Assembly: GCA_002633025.1 (NCBI GenBank)
Contig: NMRB01000097.1
Coordinates: 384,186 to 448,185, forward strand
Direction: 5' to 3'
Origin: Notospermus geniculatus
Taxonomy: Eukaryota > Nemertea > Pilidiophora > Heteronemertea > Lineidae
DNA: 64,000 nt
The notes under the pieces are model-generated. The model did not search any database. It was given only the letters and a program-made list of their open reading frames with translations, and was not told where the DNA came from. This document shows, in pieces, positions 9,809-20,657 of this stretch; positions within the stretch are counted from its first letter, which is position 1; each line of letters opens with the position of its first letter. A program made the translations under genes and the position numbers.

Positions 9809-10824
9809 ATACAGATAACACTTTCTTATGATTTGATCATGTGATGTTCCACAGATTACCTCTGGCTACCACTTCAAAGTTTTCACAAACTCTGACATTA
9901 GAATGCAACATGATACAGTTCAACCAATGTTTACCAATTTTTTTACTTCACATGAAATAAACATGCACCAACGCAAAACAGTATTTATGGTTTCCAGGAC
10001 ATAACTTCAACACCCCCCGCCATTGCCGACGTCGACATCGACGCAAAGCGGGGGGGGGGGGGGNGGGCGGGGGGGGGCAAAAAGCGGAGTTAGGTCGTGG
10101 AAATAATGAATATAAGCTAGCCTTTTGTGTTTTTTTCACCAATGTCATGAACATGACGAATCTGCTGTCCATGTATAGACGGAATAATCCCAATCTCACA
10201 ACAACCAAACTGACGTAGCACATTTACAAAGGTAAACTTGTGAAAGACATCCAGAGATCCGTGTTGTGGGTGCCAACGGACAGGAACGACCGCCCAGAAC
10301 CTTGATAATCTCTGGATGCAAAGAAGTGACAGTTTACTGCAATAAATATGGGGGGATATTAGTACCCCATCAATGAAGGGAGTTAGGGTAGGGTTGAAGA
10401 GTTAGTGCAGTATTTGGGGTCCATTTAATTTAACCCTAATCCTTACCCTAACCCCTACCCCGATTGTAGACTATCTCCCTGTGGGGTAGGAGGAGTCTTG
10501 ATGAGCCTGTAAATGTCACCACTCACGGCCGTACACAGTCAAATTATTCATACGTCTTTCGAAATTCAGATTCGAAGCAATCTCAAGTGTATAATCCGAC
10601 AACCAAGAGGTGGACCAATGGAATGCGGAAGTGAGGAAATGGAACATTCAAATTTGACCACAAACTTCTGGCTGAGAACAGTGTACCAGTATTATTAACC
10701 CCAGCAAAAATAGATAAGCGAGCGACCGCTCATCTATTTTTGACCCCAGTCACCTGATTCACTACAGCATAACATGTAACTGCAATTATGTCACATTGGT
10801 CCATCTCTAGGTTGTGTTGGACTA

Positions 10825-11050
10825 CTGTAAAGCAAGATAATTTCGCGGCTGGAAATGTTCGCGAATCAAGAATTATAGACATATTCACGGCAGGATATTT
10901 TCGCGAGTCTCTGCCATTTTTTCTGTTTTTTTCACAGTCTATATTTATCAGCTGCATGTATTTATATTCGCGACAGGAAATTTTCGCGACTCATACACTC
11001 TTGCGAAATTCGCGAAAATTTCCTGCACGCGAAATTTTCCTGCTTTACAG
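10825..11050. mobile_element. TA-flanked MITE with CTGTAAAGCA ends, copy 1
   Basis: The ends are CTGTAAAGCAAGATAATTTC and its inverted partner GAAATTTTCCTGCTTTACAG, flanked by TA on both sides, as expected for Tc1/mariner-type insertion. The interior is rich in TTCGCGA words. A second copy at 34187-34414 has the same full structure. No ORF of its own. Confidence 0.85.
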
Positions 11051-11239
11051 TATATAGACCTAGATGCAAGCCATAGAAAATTTGAGTGTCTACAGCGGCA
11101 GTACACTAAAATCACCCAATGTATTCAAGTTTTTCTAATAATTCCCTACATAGGTTTCCAATCTCCAGCCAATCTACGGTACAAAATATCCATACGTGCT
11201 TTTAGCCATTTCATGGCATCATGTAATAAGATTATAATA

Positions 11240-11330
11240 AATACAATTCACTATGTCCATCAACATTGTAATTGATGCCACAATGCAATTCACTGTGTCC
11301 ATCAACATTCTAATTGATGCCACATTTGGT
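11240..11330. repeat. Short tandem duplication (about 48-bp unit)
   Basis: CAATTCACTATGTCCATCAA-CATTGTAATTGATGCCACA is followed directly by a second copy reading CAATTCACTGTGTCCATCAA-CATTCTAATTGATGCCACA. Two units, about 95% alike. Confidence 0.75.
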
Positions 11331-12071
11331 TTGTTGTTCAACATCTTAAGATTGGTCCGAGGAAAATAGTTGGTATTCATTTGAATGGTATAAATACCGG
11401 TACATAATTCATTGTCTCTCATATTCCAACATGGGGCACCAACAAACTTGACTCTATTAAAATGCTTTATACTGAACAACAAATTAGCTCATTCCCAAAC
11501 CAATACATATTAAAAACGAACAGAGAAATAAATATTACGTACAAACTAATCCACCGCCAACTAAAGGTGGAGAATTAGAGGGTGGCAGGAAAAATTCATT
11601 GACCAATTTGCTCAATACTGGCTCACCTTCGGTGCTGCCATCTACCAAAGGTTTCAACCACAAAAGGAATCAGTGAGACTTCCTTCTGACATTCTACCCC
11701 AGACGTTTTTACATTGTCTGCTCTCCAGGGGTTAAACTTTCGAACACAACGCACCACAGCTGACAGATTTCAGAAAACAGTCCGCGCTTTCATTCACTGT
11801 CCATTCCTATAAACCAGGCGGTTGCGCATACCATAAATTGATCAGATATGAAGAGATATAGCTTTTTAGTGTTATACAGCGAGTCCTTTTGAAGGCCAAC
11901 TACTACCCAAGTCTCTCAACAAACGTTTCTTGGAAATTCAAGGAGCACATGGTCACTTCACCATTTGAACTATGCTCCCTTGAACGAGAGTAGGAGTGAC
12001 AGGAACGCTTGTCAGGGCAAGATTATACACTGCCAACTTGGTCCAAGAAAAAGCATAATGTTGTGACCAGG

Positions 12072-12245
12072 CAGGGGCGGATCCACGATTTCGGAAAAGA
12101 GGAGGTGCACTGTGCTAGAAACATCGAAATCTGCAGTGAATTTCAACGATTTGCTCCAAATTCGCGGATCCAAAGGGGGCGCACGCCCCCCTTTTGGCCT
12201 ACAAATCTGTAAAATTGACCGTGAAATTCTGAAACCCTGCCAGGG
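12072..12245. mobile_element. CAGGGGCGGATCC element, copy 1
   Basis: It starts CAGGGGCGGATCCACGATTT and shares GGAAAAGAGG, ATCTGCAGT-AATTTCAA-GATTTGCTCCAAATT and a GGGGGCG/CGCCCCCC hairpin with the copy at 57124-57299. This copy's right end is degraded (CTGCCAGGGG). Non-coding. Confidence 0.7.
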
Positions 12246-12290
12246 GCCTCTTGAAAACAAGTTGGGACGGTGCCACTACTGTATCCTCCC

Positions 12291-15200
12291 CTAGTCACTA
12301 TCACTGCTACTCCCACTTGAGGACCCTGAAGTACCACTGGAGCTGCTGCTACTACTACTGCTACTATCAGTCGAACTGCTACTAGAACTGCTAGATTTCC
12401 GGCTCCATTTCTTCACAAAATCCTTGATTTTTTCCTGTTGTTTGTTTTCCGACCTAACTACTCTTTTTTTGTTTTTCCGCTTCTTAACTTTCTCGGACGT
12501 CGAACTGCTACCAGAACTGCTAGAACCTGAACTGGAGTCACTGTCACTCCCAGAACTGCTACTAGACTCGCGTTTACGCTTTTTAACTCTGGGCGGTGTG
12601 ACTGCCTGAGTTTCGGAAGGACCACCGCCGTCCTTAGATTCTGTCTCATTTGGGGTAACTATGTCATCAGCTGAACGTGGAATGATACTCTGAGAAGTGT
12701 CCGTTGATATTTTAGAGTGACCGAGACCACACACGTCACTTTGTGATGTCACAGACTCAGATTTAATGCAACTACCACCACTACTAGGCGGCGCTATAGT
12801 TTCCAGGATAGTCTGCCTCCTGCCACTAGGTGGCATTTGAGCATCAGCCGTCAGCTCACCAGTGTTTAATGTTGGTTGACTGGCATCAGCTCCAGGCAGT
12901 TTTGAGTCATCGAGATCAGGGGCGCCGAACACATGATCGATTTCAGCCATAAAACTTTCCACCTTATCCTCAATGCCTTTCTTCGGGTCTTTAGGACTAG
13001 GACCAGGTTTTTTAAACTCCCCAGGACTGGTTACCCCAACAACTACCTCAGCGCCAAGCTTTTCCGCCATTTTGAGCTCGCGATTCTCTTTCCCACTCTC
13101 TTCCTCATCACCAACGGAAACACTAACCTCCATCGTGTCAAAATCACCACTTTTCTGGACAGACTCGGCAGTTTTCTCAGCAGTTTTCACCGGTGGCAAA
13201 CTCCGTCCCTGGTTCAGGAGACTTTTACTCAGTCTTTCAGGCAGCGACGGCACAGGGATATGTTCAAGTTTCGTGCTCTTTGCAACAAAAGTGACATCAT
13301 CATCATCACTGGTCAACTCCTCATCATCCTGAGCAGCCACCATTGTTGGTTTAGCGACATATTTAGAGTCCGATTTTGTACTTTTCATGGCAAGAAATTC
13401 TGACCTGACATTTCCTGTCCTCCCTGGACCAAAACGCGGGCGTTTATCCTGCCGACCTGCATAGTAGATACCCTTTTGCGGCTGAGGGCTTGCGTCCCTT
13501 TCCTTAACGTCTCGATGTTTGTTCGACCTGTCCTGCCCAGGACGAGTCCTGTCCGCGCTCTTTGACCGTGACCTACCCTTGTGACCTTGCAACACTCGTC
13601 TTTCCCGACTTCGTGACCTGCGCCTACCACGGCTACAGGACCTAGGTTTATCACGATTACGTGAGCTTGGCTTCTCACGACTTTGTGACCTGCGTCTCTC
13701 AATACTTCGTGGCCTGCGCCTCTTGAGACTATCAGATCCAGATTGATCACGATTTGGCTCACGACTTCTAGATTGACGCGAGCTCCGCCCATCGCCATCA
13801 CCTGAATTTGTAACTTTTTGGTCCGATTTTTCATCTGACCTTGGGACTTTCCTATCCGATCTCTGCCTTTCTGATTTGACCTTGGATCTGTCATCATTTT
13901 TAGATCCTTTACCCTCCTCCTTTCCATTTTTCGAATCTGCAGGTAACCTGTCCCTAGAACTGCGCCTTCCCTTCGAGTCATTTAACTTCGACCTTTCACC
14001 TGACCTGGACCCTCGTCGACCTGAAGTTGACCTTTCACGTGGAACCTGACTGCTGCCTTTCGAAGACTTTTTTGCATTGTCTTTATCACCCATACGATCA
14101 GGCAACTTAGATGGCACCACACCGGATTTTAAATTACGTTCATTTGACCTTCGATTACGGTCATTTGACCTTGAACCTCGATCTTTTGACCCTGGAACGC
14201 GGTCTTTCGACCTTGAACCTCGGTCTTTCGACCTCGAATTTTGGACTTCAGACCTCGAATTTCTGTCATTTGTTCGGAATTTCGATTCTCTGTCAGCATG
14301 TTTTTGTCCACGATTTTCATCTGCAGTTTGTTTTTGATGCATTTTTGCATCATTCAAGTGTGCGTTTATGATGTCCCTTTTGGATCTTGGGGCATCCTTC
14401 TTCGATCTTTTCGAATCTTGATCATTCCTACTTGACCTTCCTTCATCCTTCGACTTCATCTGCTCATCTGACTTCGCCTTATCTTTATTTCTTTCACCAA
14501 TTTTAGACCGTTCTTCATTCTTTGACCTTGACCTCTTCTCATCTGACCTTGACTTTTCCTTTTCTTTTTCAGAATGATCTTTCTTTTTCTTCTTTTTTTC
14601 TTTCGGTTTTCCACCATCTTCTTCATTGTCTTTTCTTTTGTGGTGCTTTTTCAATTTCTTGTGCTTCCTGAAGAAATATACGGTAAAACATATACCCGGT
14701 ACTTATCAGTGATCACAAAAGAAATAGGCAACATATACTGCCTGGCCACAAAATGCAATGACATTTCCCATCATAATCTCAACTAGCGAGGTAAAACTTG
14801 TAAATTAGCTACTAATCGCAAGTAAACTTACTTCTTTTTCTTAGTTTTTTCCTCCTGAGGCGATTTGGCATCAGCTGGTCCTTTCCCATCTGAAAACTCA
14901 TCAGGATATAGCTCCTGGAATCCACTGTGACCCCACCTGAAACAAGGTAAGGATTTGTTTGTAGTATCAGAAGCAAAGGAGAAGGTGCAAGCCCAAGAAT
15001 CAATAGGAGACATTGAATTTGATGACCCTTTTACTTGCATTTGACTAGTGGCCAAAGGAACAATACCAAAGAACATGATATATCATATTATAAACCTCGC
15101 AAGAAAATCTACCTGTCAGGATTGTTATTTTCAGCTTCCGTAAGTTTCTTCTGCCAGAAATTGTCCTTGGGTTCACGATCCATGTGAGCTTTCGGCACTT

Positions 15201-15690
15201 CATTCACACGTGAATGCATACGATTGGGGGACTGTGACCTTGACCTTGACCTGAAAGAATTGAATTTTGTTTTCATTCAGAGGTCAAGGAGACTATCCAA
15301 CCATAGTATGACCCCTGATGTTGCCTCTTATTATTATTAGCAGAACAGCGAACATCTACAGCAGGTGTAACAGACGTTTCACAGGACAGTTACTTTTGCA
15401 GGTGCAGCAGAGATTGCACAGGTTGATCGCAACAGTGAAATCCTTCATGTACCGGTATAAAAGAGGTTACCAGGTCAAACATACCTCCATCTTGGAGGTC
15501 TATCCGTCCAAGGACAAGGCCTGCCACGCCCCTCTCTCATGTCTCTGTTCCCGTCATTCCACATCTGCCGACTTTTACCAGCTTTTTGGACGACACTTGA
15601 GCGTATCCTTGACCCGAGATCAGCAGAACGATCAGGTGACCCCTCCTTTTGTTTTTCATGGGCTTTCCACATCTCAGTCTCCTCAATCAC
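12291..15690 (-). CDS. NKAPD1: NKAP domain-containing protein 1 homologue with a very long RS-rich tail (first exon not found)
   Basis: Exons read leftward: 15690-15485, 15250-15113, 14936-14832, 14667-12291 (stop 12293-12291); 2,826 nt, 941 aa without the first exon. VIEETEMWKAHEKQKE matches human IQEESDMWKIRELEKQ. The exon 2/3 junction gives NPDRWGHSGFQELYPDEF, against human MPDRWGHSGYKELYPEEF. Those blocks identify C11orf57/NKAPD1, a nuclear protein of unclear function. The rest is low complexity: Lys-rich, then hundreds of residues of RS/RD/SR dipeptides, an acidic middle, and a poly-Ser C-terminus with VKKWSRK. Human NKAPD1 is only about 290 aa, so the tail is hugely expanded. RS tails suggest a splicing-speckle location. 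The missing first exon should encode about 20 residues ending in phase 0. Confidence 0.88.
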
Positions 15691-17264
15691 CTGAAATGAA
15701 CATCACAAATCAAATCGATTTTGGGATTCTCATCAACTTAGGCCTTGGAAAAATCAGCTAAGGCCACATAAAAAAAATTACTTGTTTCTCATCAGCGGCC
15801 GGACGGATTTTTCGTGCCGGATGGATATTTTTTTATATTTTATATTTTCAAAATATAAATTATAAATGGGCCGGCCTGACAAAATAAACACAGCTGAATA
15901 AAAATTTGTATTTTCAAAGATAAAAAACACTCATTTTCCAGGGCAGCATGATGTGTAAAAAGTCACTNAAGGAGTTCTTTTGTTACTCTGGGTAACATAA
16001 TCGACAAATAAGCAGCTCTAAAATAAAAATTTCAAGCGAATAATGCATGTAGACGTGCAGAAATCGACAAAAATTTCTTCCCACAACGAGAAATCTCGTG
16101 CAACGCTACCTCCAGCAGTACCCGGTTTCACTGTACAGTTTTCCGGATTTATTCACCCATCGTGATGAAAAAAGTTCACTCAAAGCGACTGCTGCCATGC
16201 TGCTGCTGCTACTGGGATCAGAAGCATAAATTTGGGGGACAATAGGGCCTATATAGAGAAATAGGTCATTGCGGAAACGTACGAATCGCTAAACGCCAAC
16301 GTATTTATCATAGAACAGCCAAACCGCAGTTGGATGACGTCACATCGCATAATTAGCTGTGCTGTTATGATTACCCAGCGGGAGGCGGTGAGTGATTACT
16401 CTGTGTACAACGTCATCACATTTTGTCGAACCGCTTGAAGTGTGACGTACTTCACACTCGGTTGCGATAGACGCTTTCTGCTGTCTTCACTTCTGCCTAT
16501 TTTTCCACATTCTTTTGATATAAAAGGTGATTTTTCTGTTATTTTGCCTTTATGGGCTAGATTGTACGAGATACTTAGGCCAGGCCTACTGAAAGTGACC
16601 ATCCACTCCTAAAATTCCAAAGATTCAACATGTTTAGGCCCTATTTTATTTAGGCTATTCATTTCCGACATTTGTCAATCAGCATGATCATGCAGTGATT
16701 TTTTTTTGATTGGATTCATTGTGAGGGACAGTCACTGTGAGTCAATACACTGTACAGTTAGGCCTACAGCCGTCGTGCACGCGTGCATGGATGAGTCGGT
16801 CTGTCTCCCATCCCATGAGCTAATGTTAGGCCTAGCTGCATACTCATGACATCATAGGCAGGCTAGACCTGGTATCATTGAGTTAGCCAGTAGCCTACAT
16901 ACAGCTACAGAGTAGGCCAGTTCATTTCACATTTGCCCCATTGTACACAGTGCTACTAGAGTGTCAAAACTTAGGCTGAGCATACCGGTAAATCACAGTG
17001 ACTGTCACAGTTGTGAGATAGATTATCTTATTATTTCTCTTCTCTTGTTGATTTGTGGGCTGTCTCCTCACAGTCAAGTCAGTCGACTCAGTGTCTGTTG
17101 TTTCCTGTCAGCTTGGGCCCTTGGCTGCGGCTGGCTGTCCCTGTCCCTGCAGGAGAGACCAGGCCCAGGCTTAGACCTTACTTTAATGCTAATTTATCCA
17201 CAAATACCGTGATACTTTGAATTCTCAAAAAACTTTTCTTCTCTCATTCATGCAGGGTTAAAAA
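15691..17264. promoter_or_regulatory. Divergent promoter region of NKAPD1 and PIH1D2
   Basis: About 1.6 kb separate the first recognised NKAPD1 exon from the PIH1D2 ATG. The palindromic CRE TGACGTCA lies at 16335-16342, next to a CpG-richer stretch (16260-16450), the most promoter-like part. The NKAPD1 first exon should be within 15700-16350. An N is at 15968. The PIH1D2 start follows TGCAGGGTTA, so its 5' UTR is probably spliced too. Confidence 0.6.
16335..16342. promoter_or_regulatory. Full palindromic CRE/ATF site
   Basis: TGACGTCA is an exact CREB/ATF consensus inside the CpG-richer stretch between the divergent genes. Such sites are typical of TATA-less bidirectional promoters. Function is inferred only. 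Confidence 0.5.
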
Positions 17265-19711
17265 ATGGACAGCGTGACTCAAGAAAACATGATGGCAAAA
17301 GCCCAACAAATATGGACAATGTTAGATGAAATGGCAGAGAATAATCCTCAGGCTTACAGAAAGTTTATTGATAAACAGAAACAGGAGAGTGTTGAGTGGA
17401 CAACTCCTCCTGCAACCCACATGTGTGTCCAGACAATGATGTATGTAAGTAGTCAAAGTTGGAGCCAACTCAGAATGTCTTTTGGCCTTAACTTTTGGCA
17501 GATGAGATTTGGGTTCGCCAAATAATAAGTTTCCAAATAAAAAAGCTGAGGATATGAATTTTAGGGGAATAACTTTTGTCTTAGGATAAGTCGTTCTTAG
17601 ACAAGTTGGTCTTTAGGATAGTTGACCCATGAATAATTTGTCTCTAGAGAATTTGCTTCCTAGGATATACGGTAATTGACTCTGATACATTTCTGCCCAT
17701 TTGTAAAATTTCTGCCCATTTGTTCTCAGGAACCCAAGCAGCAAAGAGTCTTCATCAACTTCTGTGGCTGGTTGAGGGTCCATGGTCCAAAAGACGATGA
17801 AGCTCCTATACCGATGGTTGGGGGTCCGTTATCAGAGGATGGGGATGAAAACGGTTAGTGCACGAAAGATATGATGAAACCTCCCTTAGTGAACACCTCT
17901 CCCAGGAGAATACCTCTATCGGTCTCCTGCCCAGTTGTCTATAGAGCTGCTAATGCTATAGAGTGGAACCTCTCTATTAAGGACACCTTTGGGACTGACT
18001 GGTGCTGTCCTTATTTGAGAGTTATCCTGATTACAGAGGTCAAAATCAATAGAAACAAGTATGGAACTGAATTCTGGTGTCCTTATAGAGAGGTGTCCAC
18101 TAAGGGAGGTGCTACTGTATTTGGCATTTGGCTCTTGATTCAATCTTCTTAAACCTCTCTATTAAGGACACTATAATTCAGTCCCAAATGAACATTTGTA
18201 TTCATTTTGACCTCTTCAATGAGGACACCTCTCAATTAAAGATAATATATCACGACTTCATTGTTGACATTCAATGTTTGTAAACATGGGATGTTTACAT
18301 AATGTTATTTTGGATATTTGGTGCATGCCAACCCACCAAATTGAATACTTTCGGCATCAAAAGTATTTCTAGAGGGGCATACCACCAACAAATTACTCCT
18401 AAGACAAAGAAAGTCTAGACATAAACAAACAAAATGTAAATAAACATTGATTTTCGTGGCCCGCGAAAATACCTGTGATACATTATCTTTAAGGACAGTA
18501 TCTTCAGTCCCAATGCCATGGTGCCTTTCGAAATGATCTGACAATTGTTTTCTTATTTCCTAGGCACATATTCCGTTGTGACTCTTGGTTTCAATCCAAA
18601 AGTTTTAGAAGATTTCGGACGAGATGCGGAAAACCCAGAAGAGCTAAAAGCCATGGTGAATCTAGCGATCTCATTCGTACAGGACAGCCACAAAGTTGCC
18701 CTCTCCAGGAATTACACAATTTTGAAACGGAGTATAAAATGTAAAGGAACGGAAGAAGCTGCTATAAAGGCACTAAAGTCCGTTTTCAAAAAAAGTGACT
18801 CGGAAGCTGAAAAGCAAATGGAGGATTTAAAGAAGGGTTTTGCTCCGATGCAGGCGTTGAACAGGGATGAAATTTTAAACAATATAACGGGTAATGGTGG
18901 TCAAAAGGACAATGGTTCAGGTCTTACAATGCCTGGAGCTGCATATTCACAAAAAGAGCCCGAGATTAAATTAACTATGGAGGGAAAACCAAAGAAGCCT
19001 GGGCTAATTCAGGAAATCTCAAACCGTGAAGTTGTTCTTCCTCAGCCGAAATATTCACTGGATGTACGGGATCCCGAGGGAGAGAAAGTGAGGCGGATAG
19101 TTGTGAGATTTGAGCTGCCGGGTGTGAGTTCCGTGAAAGAGTGTGATTTGGATATATCGGAGGTGAGATAGATTTCATCCCCGAAATTTGTGACCTGCTG
19201 TAGCAAAAGTAGCGGGAAAAGTAGGCACATGTCGCAACCGAGGAAAGGGTCAATGGCCTTACAACACAATAGCTGAAATGTACGTCTCTGCAGGTTGACA
19301 ATAGCAGTGGACAGCAATGATATTATAAATAGTTGAGTAAACTGAAGACCAATCATGATCACCTGCGACACGTACCTACTTTTCCTAGATTAGGTCACAA
19401 TTTTTAACAACTCTAAATACTTACAACCATGGTATCGCAACAGATTGCTCAAAAACTAATGGAACTTTCCAACACTTACCAAGCATGGGGACTCCTAAAT
19501 TTACTGCCATGATGATATTGTCCTTTTAGTTTCCCGAATTTTCTATCTTTGGTATATATGTTTTCAGGATGATTTGACCCTGTGTGTAAAAGACAGATAC
19601 TGGACATGCCTGCCGTTTCCCGAGAAAGTCCGAGACGAAGACGCATCTGCCAAGTTTAGCACGAGATCATCAAGTTTAACAATAACTGTGCCAACAGTTA
19701 AAGCAAGCTAA
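17265..19711 (+). CDS. PIH1D2: PIH1 domain-containing protein 2 (dynein-assembly HSP90 co-factor family)
   Basis: Exons 17265-17444, 17730-17853, 18564-19162, 19568-19711 (TAA); 1,047 nt, 348 aa (human 315). The N-terminus MDSVTQENMMAKAQQIWTML and the block QQRVFINFCGWLRV fit PIH1D2's N-terminal helix and PIH domain (human KEKILFINLCQWTRI). The PIH part continues through GTYSVVTLGFNPKVLE, and a C-terminal CS-like fold ends in SLTITVPTVKAS. PIH proteins link clients to HSP90 and R2TP-type complexes; several are needed to pre-assemble axonemal dyneins. Intron 2 (17854-18563) carries two copies of the GAACCTCTCTATTAAGGACA repeat, and the last intron is largely one GTGACC MITE. AATAAA at 19972. 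Divergent from NKAPD1, as in human. Confidence 0.92.
17945..18120 (+). repeat. GAACCTCTCTATTAAGGACA repeat, full copy in a PIH1D2 intron
   Basis: Palindromic repeat of about 175 bp. It begins GTGGAACCTCTCTATTAAGG, contains GTCCTT-TTGAGAG-TATCCTGATTACAGAGGTCAAAAT, and ends TAGAGAGGTGTCC-CTAAGGGAGGT. A partial copy follows at 18150-18250. Confidence 0.85.
19190..19398. mobile_element. GTGACC MITE, copy 3, with AATTT target duplication
   Basis: The ends are GTGACCTGCTGTAGCAAAAG and CTTTTCCTAGATTAGGTCAC, inverted with a few differences. AATTT flanks both sides directly. It fills much of the last PIH1D2 intron, 27 bases after the donor. Confidence 0.8.
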
Positions 19712-20657
19712 TGTTGAAGGTTGCTACAAAACGATGTCATCTTCCGTCCATAAATTTGGTTGAAGGTTCATGTACATTGGAGTAATGCAGTCTTTGTGAA
19801 TGAAATTTCAAGAAAAGATCAGAATTTTCCTCAGTTCCAGTCCCTCAGTCACATAGACACCCATCACATACAGTTGGAATCGACATGATTGTATGGCGGC
19901 CAGCTCTCAACTTACCCATTCTAGGGTATACCAGGGTCAAACATTTCGTGTGATTTCATATCAGTTTGGAAAATAAAATACATCACAACAATTGGAACTT
20001 TTCAAAATTTGTATTTGTGTTTCATTGATGGCAATTGCTAATGGGTACCTACCATTATGCAAAAAAATGCATTTCAGTGCACCACCTTGCTTGGTTGAAC
20101 TGGTAAACAGAAAAGAAAATTGAAGCAGGAAGTGAATTTTCAACGTCGGAATTTATTTCCTAAGAAGTATCAAATATTTTGCCAAATTCCGCAGGGCAAA
20201 TTTCTAAAAGCATGAGATAAATTGTCTACAGTGATGAGCCCTACCTCCCCATTATATCACCAACGTACACTGCATTGCAGTACATCAAATCCCCTTCAAA
20301 CCATGGCTTGATATCTACGTAGCTCTGCTAGCAATTGGCATAATTTGTTGCAGGATATTACATTTGGACAAAATAAGTTAACGTGGACGGAGTGGGCAGC
20401 CTGCTGCCTCATTGAAAACATCAAAATATGAAAAATGTGCTTGAATTGGAAGAGACCATCCCTGAATATGTTTGTGCAAGGACAAGTAAAAGACCCCATC
20501 CAAGTGAGGAACAAGAGCAGCTTGAGATGACCTCTTCCATACTTACCAGGCCAATAATGCTTTGGCTTCGGCCCCGATGGAAAAATCCAATACAATATGG
20601 ATCGTACTTTCTAAGAATTAACCAGCAAAAAGCTCAGTACTTGATCGTTCTTGTCAG
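19712..20657. other. Spacer between convergent PIH1D2 and CCDC191
   Basis: It holds the PIH1D2 3' UTR with AATAAA (19972-19977) and, from 20474, a SINE fragment containing GCAAGGACAAGTAAAAGACC. TTTATT near 20152 could be the CCDC191 polyadenylation signal on the minus strand. No gene seen. Confidence 0.6.
20474..20600 (+). repeat. tRNA-derived SINE fragment
   Basis: The body and 3' end of the main SINE family (AAGTAAAAGACCCCATCCAA, GAGATG-CCTCTTCCATACTT, GGCTTCGGCCC-GATGG). The tRNA-like head is missing. Confidence 0.8.

Larger units (their letters stand above)
8256..12290. other. 4-kb spacer, mostly repeats
   Basis: No exon could be supported. It holds the ATP5PF 3' UTR, a 100-bp hairpin (8828-8930), a dispersed repeat (8960-9110), a hairpin-ended element (9442-9615), a GTGACC MITE (9618-9808), a C/G run with an N at 10064, telomere-like words (10375-10465), a CTGTAAAG MITE (10825-11050), a short duplication (11240-11330) and a CAGGGGCGGATCC element (12072-12245). 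The long-ish ORFs here read through repeats. Confidence 0.7.

Noticed and set aside
10050-10078. G-run with an N as a biological G-quadruplex
   Set aside because: The N and the homopolymer suggest a sequencing or assembly problem; length cannot be trusted.
10375-10465. Telomere-like words (TTAGGG / CCCTAA)
   Set aside because: Only a few degenerate units in opposite orientations, arranged as an imperfect hairpin, not a tandem telomeric array.
12933-13403. ORFs on the + strand opposite NKAPD1
   Set aside because: Shadow frames of a biased-composition coding exon; the minus-strand frame is continuous for 2.4 kb and matches the gene model.
15782-15830. Candidate first exon of NKAPD1 (minus strand, KIRPAADEKQ before a GTAATT donor)
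   Set aside because: Spacing to the WK motif fits human IRHTDAHNK, but there is no ATG or acceptor before an upstream TAA, so it cannot be a complete first exon as read. Left open.
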